From contig CAVZGP010000009.1 of NCBI GenBank assembly GCA_963774765.1, positions 744,001-808,000 on the forward strand: 64,000 nucleotides of DNA, written 5' to 3'. This document shows, piece after piece, positions 26,657 through 38,276 of this stretch. The notes beneath the pieces were generated by a model that did not search any database, had not been told where the DNA came from, and worked only from the letters and a program-made list of their open reading frames with translations. The position numbers and the translations under genes are program-made. Each line of letters starts with the position of its first letter. Within the stretch, counting starts at the first letter, position 1. This stretch comes from Sva-07 sp963774765. GTDB lineage: Bacteria > Actinomycetota > Acidimicrobiia > Acidimicrobiales > Ilumatobacteraceae.

Positions 26657-27234
26657 GGTGCGGCGTGGCCCTCTCGTGAGGGCGCCGTCGAGTTCCATGT
26701 GGTTCGCGATGTCGGTGCTCGGATGTGTTCCTCTCGCGGCCGTCTTGGGAGGCCTCGTTCGCGGAGACGGGCGCGGGCGGCTGCCCACGACCTCGTTGTG
26801 CGTGCCATCGACTTTACCCATGGTCTGCGTATCGACAACCCCGAGCGCCGTGGCCTCAACCGTCGACGGGTCGCTCGGACACCACGATGCGTAGGCCGGA
26901 CGCAGACCTGGCGACCTTCTCGGATCCGGGCGATTCGACGAGCTCTGTCGAGGTGTTCGCCACAGCTGACGAGGGGTGACGCGCCTGCCCGGTCGGCGGG
27001 ACGACCCAGGTCACCCGAGGCCACCGGCGCGGTGGCCCGCTCAGTCCGGCGGGAACGACACGGTGGAAACTCGCGCCAGGACGCAACAAATCCCGGTCAG
27101 CAACGCCCGTTGCGATGAGCCAACCCACCGGATACGGCGGCTTCGCTCATCGCTACGCCACCATGACCAGTTGCGATGAGCCAACCCACCGGATACGGCG
27201 GTCTCGCTCATCGAGGGATACGAGTGAGGAGGGC
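26657..27234. other. intergenic region upstream of importer 2
   Basis: 578 bp with no open frame that I can link to a protein family. The first half should contain the promoter of the importer operon (minus strand); no clear -10/-35 or operator was identified. The second half holds repeat locus 2. Confidence 0.5.
27114..27212. repeat. paired palindromic repeat, locus 2
   Basis: Copies at 27114-27151 and 27175-27212, 61 bp apart. Both open with GATGAGCCAACCCACCGG and close with CGCTCATC around a GGATACGGCGG centre; they differ at one position near the right arm (GCTT versus GTCT). Located 22 bp downstream of the beta-lactamase-like gene stop. Confidence 0.9.
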
Positions 27235-28389
27235 TCAGAGACAGGCGCGGACGGCCTCGTTGAGCGCGACGGTGCGAGGGTCACCTGCGATGCCGCCGGC
27301 CATCTGGTTCATCACGTAGCCGTAGCCGACCTTGGTGTCAGGGTCGGCGTAGCCGAGTGAGCCACCAGCACCGGCGTGCCCGAACGACGACGGCGACAGC
27401 ATCGGGGCGAACTCGCCGTCGAGCATGAATCCCATCCCGAACCGAGTGGGGAGCACGAGACACGCGTCGGGACCGCTGACGGCCTCGCTGCGGACGGTCG
27501 CAACGCTGTCGTCGTCGAGCAGGCGGATCCCGTCGACCTCGCTGACGGTGGCGGCATACATCCGGGCCAAGCTGCGCGCCGTCGTGATCCCGTTGGCGGC
27601 CGGCATCTCGGTGGCATGAACCGCCCGAGTGTTGAACGGGTCAGCAGGTCCGGCCATCATCACGCCGCCCATGAACAGCGCGTTGAACCCCATCGTTCCC
27701 GGTCCCGCGATCTGCATCATCAGAGCGAACGCTTCCGGGTCGGTCGGCGGCGGAGCCTGCTCGAGGCGCGAGACGCGCGGTTCCTCGGACTCGGGCAGGC
27801 CGATCCAGAAGTCCAGACCCAGCGGGCCGGCGACTTCCTCGGCGAAGTACTGCCCGATGCGGCGGCCGTCGACTCGGCGCACGAGTTCACCGGCGAGCCA
27901 TCCGTAGGTGTTCGCGTGGTACCCGTGCGCCGAGCCAGGAGTCCAGTGGGGGGCCTGCGCGGCGAGGGCTTCGACGATCGGCGTGACCGCCATCAGATCG
28001 TCGAACGAGAGCACGGCGTCGACGTACGGCAGGCCCGCCTGGTGGCTCATCATCTGCCCGATGGTGATGTGTTCCTTGCCGTTGGCGGCGAACTCCGGCC
28101 AGTACGTGGCGACCGTGTCGTCGTAGGACATCGATCCGGCCTCGACCAGACGGGCCACACAGATCGCGGCGGCACCCTTGGTCGTGGAGAAGACGAGCTG
28201 CAGCGTGTCCTCGCTCCACTCACGACCGGTCTGCTTGTCGGCGACGCCGGCCCAGACGTCGACCTTAGAGTCGCCATCGACATACAGGGCGAAGGCCGCA
28301 CCGACCTCACCGGCCTCGTCGAAGTTCCGCTCGAATGCGTCGGCGACCGCGCCGAACCCGTCTGCCACCGTGCCGTTGATCTGCGTCAT
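27235..28389 (-). CDS. serine hydrolase, beta-lactamase/EstB family
   Basis: 384 residues. SxxK nucleophile in VFSTTKGAA, second-motif Tyr in YHANTYGWLAGELV, and a third motif of HxG type in GHAGAGGSLGYADP instead of KTG, as in EstB-type esterases and related penicillin-binding-like hydrolases. No signal peptide, so it probably acts as a cytoplasmic esterase rather than a resistance enzyme. ATG at 28389; stands alone, divergent from the sterol-desaturase gene. Confidence 0.85.
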   Translation of the reverse strand: MTQINGTVADGFGAVADAFERNFDEAGEVGAAFALYVDGDSKVDVWAGVADKQTGREWSEDTLQLVFSTTKGAAAICVARLVEAGSMSYDDTVATYWPEFAANGKEHITIGQMMSHQAGLPYVDAVLSFDDLMAVTPIVEALAAQAPHWTPGSAHGYHANTYGWLAGELVRRVDGRRIGQYFAEEVAGPLGLDFWIGLPESEEPRVSRLEQAPPPTDPEAFALMMQIAGPGTMGFNALFMGGVMMAGPADPFNTRAVHATEMPAANGITTARSLARMYAATVSEVDGIRLLDDDSVATVRSEAVSGPDACLVLPTRFGMGFMLDGEFAPMLSPSSFGHAGAGGSLGYADPDTKVGYGYVMNQMAGGIAGDPRTVALNEAVRACL

Positions 28390-28505
28390 TCGCGCGACCG
28401 TACAGCTGGTCACGCCGGTGCCTGGCACCGGTGGAACCAGTCCCCACGCGATCGTAGGGGATTCGCCGGATGGCGCCGATCCCCTCACCGGTGGAGAGTG
28501 GCGCC

Positions 28506-29339
28506 ATGTTCACCGAGATCGTCACCTGGTACACCGCTCACGCCGCCCTGCTGTTCGTCGCGCTCGCCGTTGGCGCCGTCGTCGTCGAGCAGATCACCAA
28601 TCGGATCGCGAATCGCCGAGTCGAGGCACCCGGCTCGAAACGCACGACGTTCACGTCGGTCGTCGCGTTCCTGGCCGCCAAGTCCGTGATCTCCAAGCTG
28701 GCCGCCACCAGCCTCGCCATCTTTCTCTACGACAACTACCGGCTGACCACGCTCGACCTCGGCAACCCAATCATCTGGATCGCCGTGCTCGTAGCACGCG
28801 ACTTCGTCTACTACTGGATGCATCGCGCCGAGCACCGCATCTCCTTGCTGTGGGCGTCGCACATGGTCCACCACTCCCCCGAGACCATCGGATTCACGAC
28901 GGCGCTGCGGGTGCCGTGGATGGAGGCGGTGTACAAGCCGTGGTTCGGCCTGTGGCTGCCGTTGATCGGGTTCAATCCACTGGCCGCCATCGCACTCGAC
29001 GTTTTCGCTGCCACGCTGGGCCAGCTGTACCACACCGAATCGGTCCGCCGGATTCCGGTCATCGAGCACGTGTTCGTGACGCCGTCGGCCCACCGGGTAC
29101 ACCATGGCTCAAACCCGGAGTACATCGACAAGAACTTCGGAGCCGTGTTCGTCGTGTGGGACAAACTGTTCGGCACGTTCGAGCCAGAGGTCGCTCGGGT
29201 CGTGTACGGGATCGGCTCGAAGCGCATCGACACACCGACCGGAGCGCTCGTCGGTGGCTATCCGGCGCTCTTCGACGAGTTGCGAGGGCTGCCGACCTGG
29301 TCGGGCCGGGCTGCTCGCGCCGTCGCTGCGCCGGCGTGA
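28506..29339 (+). CDS. sterol desaturase/fatty acid hydroxylase family membrane protein
   Basis: 277 residues with four or more membrane helices and the di-iron histidine boxes HRAEH, HMVHH and HRVHHG. Members hydroxylate or desaturate sterols, carotenoids or fatty acids. ATG at 28506 follows the GTGGAGAGTG region. Repeat locus 3 lies downstream, before leuS. Confidence 0.85.
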   Translation: MFTEIVTWYTAHAALLFVALAVGAVVVEQITNRIANRRVEAPGSKRTTFTSVVAFLAAKSVISKLAATSLAIFLYDNYRLTTLDLGNPIIWIAVLVARDFVYYWMHRAEHRISLLWASHMVHHSPETIGFTTALRVPWMEAVYKPWFGLWLPLIGFNPLAAIALDVFAATLGQLYHTESVRRIPVIEHVFVTPSAHRVHHGSNPEYIDKNFGAVFVVWDKLFGTFEPEVARVVYGIGSKRIDTPTGALVGGYPALFDELRGLPTWSGRAARAVAAPA

Positions 29340-29446
29340 TCGACTCACCTCCCCAAACTGGTGACGCCGGCGCCAGGGGCATCAGCGGGTTGGGCAACGG
29401 GGTTTCGGGACCCGAACAAATCACGCGCCGCCGAGATCCCCCCACC

Positions 29447-29550
29447 GATGAGCGAACCGACCGGATACGGCGGTTTCGCTCATCGCAACCCGCGAGATCC
29501 CCCCACCGATGAGCGAACCGACCGGATACGGCGGTTTCGCTCATCGCAAC
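29447..29550. repeat. paired palindromic repeat, locus 3
   Basis: Identical copies at 29447-29489 and 29508-29550, 61 bp apart. Arms GATGAGCGAAC and TTTCGCTCATCGCAAC; centre CGACCGGATACGGCGG. The identity extends into the flank (GAGATCCCCCCACC precedes both), so the duplicated unit is longer than the palindrome. Confidence 0.95.
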
Positions 29551-29638
29551 GCCACCTCCAGCCCAATCCGCTGACGCCCCAGGCACCCCGTCACCAATCG
29601 GGCGGCGCGGACCGCAGCCCGTAGGCTGATCGGCCGGT

Positions 29639-32513
<2,875 letters not shown>

Positions 32514-32537
32514 GCCAACCTGCCTCGACCGCCCGTG

Positions 32538-32600
32538 TCAGCCCGAAAAATGCCTCGTTTGTCGCGCTGAGCGCGCAGATCCAGGCATTTTTCGGGCTGA
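32538..32600. terminator. large palindrome downstream of leuS
   Basis: 18-bp perfect arms TCAGCCCGAAAAATGCCT (32538-32555) and AGGCATTTTTCGGGCTGA (32583-32600); the 27-nt interior holds a second small stem GCGC TGA GCGC. The T5/A5 runs in the arms give it terminator character on either strand. It lies between leuS and the convergent phosphotransferase. Confidence 0.65.
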
Positions 32601-32783
32601 GGTCTCGCGAACTGGGGGTTGCCTTTTCGAGCCACGGCGCGACCATGATCTCGGGTCCGATGAGGTGACCAACAGGGATCCAGGAACGAGTTCGGGAAAC
32701 CGGACCCGTTGACTGATCCAAGCCTTTCCCCGCCAACGGGAGCGCACCTCACCGGGCCCGATTTCGCGCCAGCGACGAGGCGA

Positions 32784-33830
32784 TCAGGCGAGCAACGACA
32801 TCCAGTCGAGGTCGACCGCCGCACGAGCCTGGCGAGACAGCATCGCGTTGGCCAGCGCAGCTTCCCGTGGCACGTCGAGATCCATCCCACGCGACGCCAC
32901 GCCCGGATAGACGAGGCAGAACAACGATGCGACGCGGTACTTGTCCCACATCTCGCCCAGGTCGGCCTCGGGAACGCCGGCCCCCGTCAACCGTTCGATC
33001 CAACGGTCGAACAACTGGCGTTCTCGAGCAGCGTCGACGTCGAGACACGAACCGATGAAGTAGGCGAGGTCGTAAGGAGCCGAACCGACGCCAGTGAGCT
33101 GGAAGTCCATCAGGATGACGGCACCATCGGGCGCGAACATCATGTTGTCGGTGCGATAGTCACCGTGCAGCAGCGTCAACGGGCCCTCGCTCAACTGCCG
33201 CAAGAGGCCTTCGATGGCCGCGCCGAACTCGGGGCCGACCGGTTGCAGCGGTTCCGGTGGCACACAACTCGTCGAGGCGGTGAGTTTGGCCCAGCCCTCG
33301 TCGAAGAGCCCGGGCAGCATCGCCGGGTAGATGGGGTCGGCGAGCGCGACCGCGAGACCGGATTCGCAGATCCCCTCGGTGCGGTTCCACCAGTAGGCAT
33401 GCCACACGGCGAGGTTGTCGATGCAGGCTTCGGCGTCGGCGTCGTCGAGATGGGCGGTCTGGTCGAGCATGCGGTTGCCGGCCAGATCCTCCATCACCAC
33501 GACGAAGTCGGCGCCGTCGTCGGACACGGCGCCGTAGTGGCCGGCGGGTACGCGCACCGGCATGTCGTTGGCGAGGTCGTTGAAGAACGCGGCTTCTCGG
33601 ATGTACATGCGCAGCACGGTGCTGGTGAATGCCGCATTGGGATCGACGGCGGTGAGCTTGACCACGACGGTTTCGGGCACGTCGGTGCCTGTCAGGTGGG
33701 CGCGATACACGGCGCTGCTGACGCCGATGCCTGCGCCGATCTCGTGGATCTGGACATCGGTGACGTCCCAACCCAGATGTTCGCGAAACCACGATGACGT
33801 GATCTCGGCCGGTGACTTCGGAATGCTCAT
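32784..33830 (-). CDS. phosphotransferase family protein (APH/EcKL-like)
   Basis: 348 residues. Brenner motif LLHGDYRTDN and metal site LMDFQLTGVGSAPYDLAY; an N-terminal Gly-rich loop GAGIGVSSAVYR and an ATP-binding Lys in VVVKLTAVDP. The overall pattern resembles the ecdysteroid-kinase-like/DUF1679 branch seen in actinobacteria. Substrate unknown. A strong SD (GGGAGGGGA) precedes the ATG at 33830. Divergent from the P450 pair, 284 bp away. Confidence 0.8.
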   Translation of the reverse strand: MSIPKSPAEITSSWFREHLGWDVTDVQIHEIGAGIGVSSAVYRAHLTGTDVPETVVVKLTAVDPNAAFTSTVLRMYIREAAFFNDLANDMPVRVPAGHYGAVSDDGADFVVVMEDLAGNRMLDQTAHLDDADAEACIDNLAVWHAYWWNRTEGICESGLAVALADPIYPAMLPGLFDEGWAKLTASTSCVPPEPLQPVGPEFGAAIEGLLRQLSEGPLTLLHGDYRTDNMMFAPDGAVILMDFQLTGVGSAPYDLAYFIGSCLDVDAARERQLFDRWIERLTGAGVPEADLGEMWDKYRVASLFCLVYPGVASRGMDLDVPREAALANAMLSRQARAAVDLDWMSLLA

Positions 33831-34114
33831 GTCGTCCCCTCCCGGCGTCACCCCCTGCGACGCCGCCAGCGAACGTAGTGCACTCGGACCACGCCGAAGG
33901 CCGATCTTCGTCCCGCTCCGCCGGCAAGCTGAGCACGAGTGGAGGATGCTCGGTCGAGGCCGTTCGCGGCCGAGTCGATCGGGTGCAGGCGATCGCCGAC
34001 CTCGACGGCAACGACATCGAGTGACGAGCGTCACCTCCCGGTCGCACATCTACTGCGGCGGTGAGGCAGAATCGACACAGCGGTCGCAACGATCGACGAG
34101 ACGGAGGGACCTCG

Positions 34115-35344
34115 ATGAGCACGGAACACGACACCAGCCCGCACGGGACCGGGCTGCCGCCGGTGAGTGACTGGACCACGGACTACGACGTCCTCGACAC
34201 CGAGTACGTCGCCGACCCGTACCCCGTCTGGGACGACCTGCGCGAGCAGTGTCCGATTGCCCACACCGAACGATGGGGAGGGTCGTGGCTGCCGACGCGC
34301 TACACCGACGTGCAACGCTTCGCCCAGGACCATCACGGATTCAGCTCCAGCGATGTCGGCGTCCTGTCGTTCACCGACGAAGAACGTCCACCGCCACCGG
34401 TCGAGATCCCGCTCCCGCCGATCGACGCCGACCAACCTGATCACACCTGGACCCGCCGCTTGATGCTGCCGTGGTTCTCGCACAGCCGCGTTGCCGAGTA
34501 CGAGCCGTTCACCCGCGACCTGTGCAACCGCCTCATCGACGGCTTCATCGAGAATGGATCCGCCGATGCTGCAGGCGACTACGCCCGCCAGATCCCGGTG
34601 CGCGTGATCTCGCTCGTGCTCGGTGTGCCCGACGAGATGGCCGACACGTTCACCGGCTGGGTGCAGGATTTCCTCGAGTTCGCCCACGAGGAGGCGCGAG
34701 CCACACGCGGGCGTGACGCGATGACGCTGTATCTGCTCGAGCAACTCGAATACCGCCGCACCAACCCTGGCGACGACCTGATGAGCGCGCTGCTTCACAC
34801 CGAGGTCGAAGGCAAACCGGTGGACGATCTCGTGATCATGGGGATGGCGGCGTTGACATTGATCGCCGGCGTCGACACCACCTGGTCCGGCATCGGCTCG
34901 GCGATGCTGCACCTCGCGACGAACCCAGACGACGCCAAGCGACTCGTCGACGAACCCGAGATCATGCCGCTCGCGATCGAGGAACTGTTGCGGGCCTACT
35001 CCCCCGTCACGATGGCACGCATCGCCACCGGCGACGTCGAGGTGGCCGGGTGCCCGATCAAGGCGGGCGACAAGGTGCTCCTCAACTTCCCAGGCGCGAA
35101 TCGCGATCCCGAGGTGTTCGACGATCCCGACCAGGTGATCCTCGACCGGGCGCAAAACCGTCACGTGGCGTTCGGCGCTGGCATCCATCGTTGTGCCGGG
35201 TCGAATCTGGCACGCATGGAGATGCGCGTCGCCGTCGAGGTGTGGCTCGAACGGATCCCCGACTTCCGTCTCGCCGAGAACGCCGAGGTCACCTGGGCCG
35301 GCGGTCAGGTGCGGGGACCACGTCAGGTTCCGGTTGTCTTCTGA
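34115..35344 (+). CDS. cytochrome P450 (tandem copy 1)
   Basis: 409-residue soluble bacterial P450. Heme-binding motif FGAGIHRCAGSNLAR with the Cys ligand, I-helix LIAGVDTTWSG (acid-Thr pair replaced by D-T), and ExxR in EELLRAYSP. SD GGAGG before the ATG. Forms a tandem pair with the next gene, to which it is closely related (same SDW..DYD N-terminus and identical heme region). No ferredoxin or reductase gene adjacent. Substrate not predictable. Confidence 0.9.
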   Translation: MSTEHDTSPHGTGLPPVSDWTTDYDVLDTEYVADPYPVWDDLREQCPIAHTERWGGSWLPTRYTDVQRFAQDHHGFSSSDVGVLSFTDEERPPPPVEIPLPPIDADQPDHTWTRRLMLPWFSHSRVAEYEPFTRDLCNRLIDGFIENGSADAAGDYARQIPVRVISLVLGVPDEMADTFTGWVQDFLEFAHEEARATRGRDAMTLYLLEQLEYRRTNPGDDLMSALLHTEVEGKPVDDLVIMGMAALTLIAGVDTTWSGIGSAMLHLATNPDDAKRLVDEPEIMPLAIEELLRAYSPVTMARIATGDVEVAGCPIKAGDKVLLNFPGANRDPEVFDDPDQVILDRAQNRHVAFGAGIHRCAGSNLARMEMRVAVEVWLERIPDFRLAENAEVTWAGGQVRGPRQVPVVF

Positions 35345-35419
35345 CGATTCGGCAACGGAACACCCAGGCGCACGCAGCGGCTGGCACACTGTTCCAAATC
35401 TCGAACGCAAGGCAGGGAC

Positions 35420-36688
35420 ATGAGCAACGACACCGCGACCTCCACATCGACATCGAACGCGGGACCGGTGACACCTCCGGTCTCCGATTGGGCGAGCGAC
35501 TACGACATCTTCGATCCGCAGTACGTCGCCGACCCATATCCGATCTGGGCCGAATTGCGAGAAACGTGCCCGATGGCGCACAGCGAGCGCTGGGGCGGGT
35601 CATGGCTCCCGACCAGGTACGAGGACGTGTACGCGATCGCCCACGACATCGTGACCTTCCCCTCCGGTCACGGCATCAGCGTCGTGCCGATGATGCCGGT
35701 GGGCAACGAGAACGAGGAGGGCCACATCCCAGCGCCGGTGTTGACGTCCGGCGTCCCGCCGATCAGCGCTGATCCCCCGCTGCACACCTGGACTCGACGA
35801 CTGGTGCTCCCCACGATGAGCCCGGCTCGAGTCGCCGAGTACGAGGTGTTCACCCGCGAACTGTGTCAGCGCCTCGTCGACGAGGTGATCGAGCGCGGTG
35901 AAGGCGACGCGGCGGCCGAGTACGCCCAGCAGATCCCTGTCCGCGTGATCGGCCACATCCTCGGCGTACCCGAGGACATGGCAGGCACGTTCACCGAGTG
36001 GGTGCGTGACGTGCTCGAGTTCGCCCACGACCCCGAACGGCGCCGCCGCGGCATCGTCGGGATCATCCAATACCTCGACACCGCGATCGGTGAACGCGAG
36101 GCCAACCCGACCGACGACTTCATCAGCGAACTGATCCAGTCCGAACACGAGGGTGAGCCGATCACCCGCGATGTCGTGATGGGCATGTGCGCGTTGCTGC
36201 TCATCGCCGGGATCGACACCACGTGGTCGTCGATCGGTTCGACGATGTGGCACCTCGCCATGCACCCCGACGATCGCCGCCGCCTCATCGACGAGCCGGC
36301 GCTCATGCCGACCGCCATCGAGGAGTTCCTGCGGGCCTACGCCCCGGTCACGATGGCGCGCCGTCTGATCGAGGACGTCGAGTACAAGGGGTGCCCGATC
36401 AAGGCCGAAGAGCGAGTCCTCATGAACTTCCCGGCAGCCAACCGCGATCCCGAGGTGTTCGAGAACCCCGACGAGGTCATCCTCGACCGTCAGCACAACC
36501 GCCACCTCGCGTTCGGGGCCGGCATCCATCGGTGCGCAGGCTCGAACCTCGCCCGTATGGAACTGCGCGTCGCCGTCGAGGAGTGGCTCGCCAAGATTCC
36601 GGAGTTCGAGGTCACCGATCCGGCGCTCGTCACGTGGGCGGGCGGCCAGGTCCGCGGCCCGCGCTCGATCCCGGTTCGCGTGCTCTGA
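35420..36688 (+). CDS. cytochrome P450 (tandem copy 2)
   Basis: 422 residues. Heme motif FGAGIHRCAGSNLAR, I-helix LIAGIDTTWSS, ExxR in EEFLRAYAP. It differs from its neighbour mainly in an insert of about 13 residues in the B-C region (SVVPMMPVGNENEEG), where substrate recognition occurs in P450s. ATG at 35420, 75 bp after the first copy, so co-transcription is likely. Confidence 0.9.
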   Translation: MSNDTATSTSTSNAGPVTPPVSDWASDYDIFDPQYVADPYPIWAELRETCPMAHSERWGGSWLPTRYEDVYAIAHDIVTFPSGHGISVVPMMPVGNENEEGHIPAPVLTSGVPPISADPPLHTWTRRLVLPTMSPARVAEYEVFTRELCQRLVDEVIERGEGDAAAEYAQQIPVRVIGHILGVPEDMAGTFTEWVRDVLEFAHDPERRRRGIVGIIQYLDTAIGEREANPTDDFISELIQSEHEGEPITRDVVMGMCALLLIAGIDTTWSSIGSTMWHLAMHPDDRRRLIDEPALMPTAIEEFLRAYAPVTMARRLIEDVEYKGCPIKAEERVLMNFPAANRDPEVFENPDEVILDRQHNRHLAFGAGIHRCAGSNLARMELRVAVEEWLAKIPEFEVTDPALVTWAGGQVRGPRSIPVRVL

Positions 36689-36696
36689 CACCCCGC

Positions 36697-36800
36697 GATG
36701 AGCGAAGCGACCGGATACGGCGGTTTCGCTCATCGCAACGCGCTCAACCCATCCAGCGATGAGCGAAGCGACCGGATACAGCGGTTTCGCTCATCGCAAC
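36697..36800. repeat. paired palindromic repeat, locus 4
   Basis: Copies at 36697-36739 and 36758-36800, 61 bp apart, one base different in the centre (GGATACGG versus GGATACAG). Arms GATGAGCGAAG and TTTCGCTCATCGCAAC. Begins eight bases after the stop of the second P450. Confidence 0.95.
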
Positions 36801-36879
36801 ACGCTCAACTCCGCCCGACGCGCATCGGGCTTGCCGAGGTGCGGGTGCAGCCAAGAGGTCGCTCGGTAGTCTCGACCCG

Positions 36880-37968
36880 ATGAGCGGTCGCTTCACCTCC
36901 CTGCTGCTCGCGGGGATCGTGGCGCTGAGCTCGTGCAGTGCGACGGCGGGAGGCGCCGCGGGCGACTCGTCGGCGACCATCCCGGCTGACGATTCAACCA
37001 CCTCGGCCGCTCCGGTCGAGACGCAGCCCCCGACGCCGACGACCACCGAGCCGGCGCTCGACGTCTACGACCCGCTGTGCGTCGTGCAGGTCGCCCCGGG
37101 GGAATCGCTCAGCCTGATCGCCGACCGCTTCGACGATGACACGGTCCGGGTCGACACGATCGGCGCCGAGAACGACCTCGACGGCAACACCATCTACCCG
37201 GACCAACTGCTCGACGTCTGCGTCGACAACGGCCTCGACGACCGAACCGGGGAAACTCGTGAACCGAATCGCGTCCTGGTCGCCGAGGCGACGATGGCCA
37301 ACGTCGAACTTCAGCAGGCGAAGCTCAACGAGCTGTTCGCCAACTCGGGCATGTCCGAGCTCCCCATCGACGGCGTGTCGGGCTCGGTGACCCGCCAGCG
37401 TCTGTGCGCAGCGAGGATGGGCCTCGGGCTGCCGCCGTCGACCGCCGACATGGCTGCCGGCAGCGACGAGGAACAGGTGCTGATGGCGGCCACCCAGATC
37501 AACATTCCGCTCAACGCTCCGGTCGAGGCCGAACGGTGGACACTGATCGACCAGACGTGCCAGGTGATGTTCGTGGGTGCCGGCAGCGACCAGTTGCAGT
37601 TCATCTTTCCGACGTCGACCGGCCAGCCGGGCTTCGAAACTCGTCTGCAGGACGCGTCGAATGTGTACCGCTACGACCCGGCGTTCGAGAACGACGGATG
37701 GCACGACAGCACCGAGTTCCCCGTCCCCGAGGACAATCCGATCAACGGCAACATGTACAAGCCGCTCTACTTCGACGGCGGGTTGGCGATCCACGGGGCC
37801 AACAACGTGCCGACGAGCCCACAGAGCAAGGGGTGCGCTCGACTCCGGCTCGAGAACCAGAACCAGCTCATCGACTGGCTGGGTGTCGGTGACGTGACCC
37901 GCCCGATCGGCGGATCCCAGTTCGACCTGACCGTGCGTATCGTCGGCCAGTACATCCCACCGGCCTGA
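36880..37968 (+). CDS. L,D-transpeptidase (YkuD)-like lipoprotein with LysM-like region
   Basis: 362 residues. Lipoprotein signal with SSCSATAGG, a Thr/Pro-rich linker to about residue 65, then a LysM-like segment (VAPGESLSLIADRFDD … NTIYPDQLLDVC). The C-terminal domain has IHGANNVPTSPQSKGCARL, matching the HGxx…SxGCxR catalytic motif of YkuD transpeptidases, with Cys as nucleophile. Likely cross-links or anchors to peptidoglycan outside the membrane. Preceded by repeat locus 4. Confidence 0.8.
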   Translation: MSGRFTSLLLAGIVALSSCSATAGGAAGDSSATIPADDSTTSAAPVETQPPTPTTTEPALDVYDPLCVVQVAPGESLSLIADRFDDDTVRVDTIGAENDLDGNTIYPDQLLDVCVDNGLDDRTGETREPNRVLVAEATMANVELQQAKLNELFANSGMSELPIDGVSGSVTRQRLCAARMGLGLPPSTADMAAGSDEEQVLMAATQINIPLNAPVEAERWTLIDQTCQVMFVGAGSDQLQFIFPTSTGQPGFETRLQDASNVYRYDPAFENDGWHDSTEFPVPEDNPINGNMYKPLYFDGGLAIHGANNVPTSPQSKGCARLRLENQNQLIDWLGVGDVTRPIGGSQFDLTVRIVGQYIPPA

Positions 37969-38051
37969 CACCCGCTGCGCCGTCGAACGACAGCGACCGA
38001 AGGGGTCCTCGTGCTCTTGTTCCGCGGCGAGGATCCTGAGATCCTGCACAC

Positions 38052-38228
38052 ATGAGCGAACAGGACCATGGGCGATCCGGCCGGGACGTCGACGCTGAAC
38101 GGTTCGTTGACGAGGACGTCGAGGAAACAGACAACGAGGTGACCAGCGTGGTCGACCTCCCAGCGGAAGGGTCGATTCCCGACATCATCGACCAGCACGC
38201 AGAGATTCCGGCCGATGACGAGCCGTGA
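38052..38228 (+). CDS. small acidic hypothetical protein
   Basis: 58 residues, about one third Asp/Glu, with a DEDVEETDNE stretch and a C-terminal IPDIIDQHAEIPADDEP. No family recognised. Its composition matches native coding bias rather than a shadow frame, and it starts with ATG 83 bp after the transpeptidase-like gene in the same direction. Convergent with the acyltransferase gene. Confidence 0.45.
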   Translation: MSEQDHGRSGRDVDAERFVDEDVEETDNEVTSVVDLPAEGSIPDIIDQHAEIPADDEP

Positions 38229-38276
38229 TCCGAGTGTTGCGTCACACGCCCGAGGCTGTCGCTGACGCGAACCCGG

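Noticed and set aside
27235..28389. Antibiotic-resistance beta-lactamase
   Set aside because: The third motif is HAG rather than KTG and there is no signal peptide, so an esterase-type role is more likely.
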